Assembly (NCBI RefSeq): GCF_900182785.1
Contig: NZ_FXTS01000003.1
Span: 248,001 to 312,000 of the forward strand
Length of the DNA: 64,000 bases
Origin: Oceanospirillum linum
GTDB taxonomy: Bacteria; Pseudomonadota; Gammaproteobacteria; Pseudomonadales; Halomonadaceae
Direction of reading: 5' to 3'
This document shows positions 62,762 to 64,000 of this stretch, one piece after another. A model generated the notes under the pieces. The model did no database searches and was not told where the DNA came from. It was given only the letters and a program-made list of their open reading frames with translations. Numbering within the stretch: the first letter of the stretch is position 1; every line of letters begins with the position of its first letter. The translations under genes and the position numbers were made by a program.

Positions 62762-62877
62762 TTCAATAAACTGTTTCAGAGCATAAAAGCAAGGCCGCTA
62801 AACACCAGCTTGGATCACCCAGCAGCCTTTTATATTCATCCGCTGACTGCATAGCAGTCCATTTAGGTTTACCAATC

Positions 62878-63651
62878 GTGGAAAGCAGCAACTACCGCCG
62901 GGTTAAACAACCCAAGATTTCTGACATCATCATGCAGCAACTGGAAAGCATGATTCTTGAAGGAACATTTAAACCGGGACAGAAGTTGCCACCGGAGCGG
63001 GAGCTTGCAACCCAGTTTGAAGTCTCACGCCCCTCCCTGCGTGAAGCCATTCAGAAACTGGTTGCCCGGGGCCTGCTATTCAGCCGTCATGGCGGTGGCA
63101 CCTATGTCTCCGAACAGCTGGGCACCTCCTTCACCGACCCTCTGCATGATCTGCTTAGTTCACACAACGAGTTTCTTTATGATCAGCTGGAGTTTCGCGA
63201 TGCCCTTGAGGGCATATCAGCCTACTACGCAGCCATGCGCAGCACCGACGCTGATAAAGAGATGCTGACCAAGCGTTTCAATAACCTCATGCAGGTTTAC
63301 GAAAAAAACGACCCGGTTCTCGAAGCAAAAGTCGATGCCGAGTTTCATATGGCAATTGCTGAAGCAGCCCACAATGTCGTATTGCTACACACTCTGCGGG
63401 GCCTGTTTAACATGCTGGAAAAAAGTATTGTCGCCAACCTGAAAAACCTGTTTGAAAGAAAAGAATCCCGCCCGGTTCTCCTCGATCAGCATAAAGCGAT
63501 GTACGATGCCATCATGGAAGGTAATCCGGAAAAAGCACGGGCTATGGCCCACGAACATCTGGTCTTTGTCGAGGACAGCCTGCTGGAAATGAGCCGCCAG
63601 GAAACCCGTGTTGAACGCTCTCTTCGTCGGGCACAAACCCAGCCGGTGTGA
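62878..63651 (+). CDS. lldR: FadR-type GntR regulator, LldR/LutR-like
   Basis: The 257-residue repressor starts at GTG 62878. An N-terminal winged helix-turn-helix (KISDIIMQQLESMILEGTFK, LPPERELATQFEVSRPSLR) precedes a C-terminal FCD ligand domain with the helical EFHMAIAEAAHN metal/ligand region. Such regulators respond to lactate or pyruvate. Divergence from dctPQM-lutABC-dld and two palindromic operators support control of lactate uptake and oxidation. The symbol is a functional inference. Confidence 0.9.
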   Translation: MESSNYRRVKQPKISDIIMQQLESMILEGTFKPGQKLPPERELATQFEVSRPSLREAIQKLVARGLLFSRHGGGTYVSEQLGTSFTDPLHDLLSSHNEFLYDQLEFRDALEGISAYYAAMRSTDADKEMLTKRFNNLMQVYEKNDPVLEAKVDAEFHMAIAEAAHNVVLLHTLRGLFNMLEKSIVANLKNLFERKESRPVLLDQHKAMYDAIMEGNPEKARAMAHEHLVFVEDSLLEMSRQETRVERSLRRAQTQPV

Positions 63652-63653
63652 CA

Positions 63654-64000
63654 ATGGCGCCTACAGTTCTGACAGACTCTAACGACGGTCATAGCTTGCT
63701 CAGCAGTCTGGGCATGTTGTTGCTGTTTGTTTTTATTATCTGGCAGGTTGCAGCCTGGACAGAACACTATGAATTGAGCCAGCTGGAGTCTCAGGCCAGT
63801 AATGAGCTGACCCTGAATATCGCCAGCCTCAGGGGCAAGCTTGATAAATATGAATTTCTGCCAGAAATTCTGGTGAATAAACAGAACCTTGCGGGGGTCC
63901 TAAGGGAGCCCAAGCCTGACAGTATTCAGCAGCTCAACGCCATTCTGAAAAACTTCAAGCAGATCACAGATGTCTCCGATATCTACCTGTTAGATGAAAA
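63654..64000 (+). CDS. DctB-like sensor histidine kinase, 3' end outside window
   Basis: The frame opens at ATG 63654, 2 bp after the regulator's stop, and runs past the window edge. One membrane helix (about residues 19-36) is followed by a periplasmic segment whose LRGKLDKYEFLPEILVNKQNL stretch is the hallmark of DctB-type Cache sensors. DctB proteins sense C4-dicarboxylates or related acids and phosphorylate DctD, a sigma-54 activator. Expected next is the kinase part and possibly dctD. Confidence 0.82.
   Translation, partial: MAPTVLTDSNDGHSLLSSLGMLLLFVFIIWQVAAWTEHYELSQLESQASNELTLNIASLRGKLDKYEFLPEILVNKQNLAGVLREPKPDSIQQLNAILKNFKQITDVSDIYLLDE

Larger units (their letters stand above)
62328..62877. 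other. 550-bp divergent control region dctP / gntR
   Basis: This region carries two LldR/PdhR-like operators (62454-62472 and 62747-62761), a sigma-70 promoter for the regulator and probably one for dctP. No gene is credible; frames here lack family pattern. I searched by eye for a sigma-54 promoter toward dctP (expected with a DctBD system) and did not find one. Confidence 0.8.

Noticed and set aside
62863..62876. Third LldR-type operator at the gntR start (TTAGGT-TT-ACCAAT)
   Set aside because: The centre is 2 nt rather than 3 and one arm is mismatched; probably chance.
62328..62877. Sigma-54 promoter for dctP, expected if DctBD controlled it
   Set aside because: By-eye search for GG-N10-GC with flanking consensus on the minus strand found no acceptable match.
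1..64000. tRNA, rRNA, CRISPR, insertion sequence or prophage
   Set aside because: No cloverleaf, rRNA segment, regular short repeat-spacer array, transposase or phage protein was found.

Overview
The window is a stretch of chromosome from a free-living, motile, heterotrophic gammaproteobacterium. Gene content and protein character (RapA, FabA/FabB, GlnA-NtrB-NtrC, YheS, TypA, HolD-RimI order, a TRAP transporter feeding lactate oxidation, many c-di-GMP and chemotaxis proteins) fit a marine Oceanospirillales/Oceanospirillaceae-type organism. That placement is inference from gene content, not from a marker search. About 50 protein genes are supported. I see no rRNA, tRNA, CRISPR array, insertion sequence or prophage.

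Layout. 1-4.5 kb: two c-di-GMP proteins face each other, a 5'-truncated PAS-GGDEF-EAL protein and a Cache-PAS-GGDEF-EAL receptor. 4.8-11.7 kb: an unknown coiled-coil membrane protein, a CoA-binding protein, a cNMP-HDOD protein, dtd, an SDR oxidoreductase, yheS and a TIGR02444 protein. 12-15.3 kb: an FKBP isomerase, a DASS anion symporter and an outer-membrane barrel. 15.4-19 kb: a large DUF4347 surface protein with 276-bp tandem repeats. 19.2-28.1 kb: typA, a PP-loop ATPase plus a TusA-like protein, glnA behind a clear sigma-54 promoter, ntrB, ntrC and trmL. 28.4-34.1 kb: a chemoreceptor, a ZapB-like coiled coil, a HolD-like gene overlapping rimI, leuA and a small membrane protein. 34.2-41.6 kb: two periplasmic thiol-redox genes, rapA, an unknown gene and an HD-GYP protein. 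41.8-46.9 kb: a photolyase-associated cluster (YfcH-type epimerase, CbiX, DUF523-DUF1722, MerR-like regulator, phrB) with paired TTGTAYAA boxes at two control regions. 47.2-52.8 kb: fabA-fabB, an AEC transporter, a Usp protein and a chemoreceptor broken by one in-frame amber codon. 52.9-64 kb: a lactate module.

The lactate module is the best-connected system. On the minus strand lie dctP, dctQ, dctM, lutA, lutB, lutC and a fused FAD/Fe-S D-lactate dehydrogenase. Divergent from it are a FadR-type GntR regulator and a DctB-like sensor kinase that runs off the end. The 550-bp divergent region holds two near-ideal LldR/PdhR-type operators (62454-62472 and 62747-62761). The second overlaps the start of a good sigma-70 promoter for the regulator. 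This suggests that both D- and L-lactate are imported and oxidised under a two-operator repressor, perhaps with a second, two-component input.

The least described items are the photolyase cluster with a MerR regulator that seems to have lost its B12-ligand histidine, the PP-loop/TusA pair, the linker-expanded HolD-like protein, the split Lgt-like/thioredoxin membrane protein, and the interrupted chemoreceptor. I did not find a clearly new multi-gene defence or mobile system.
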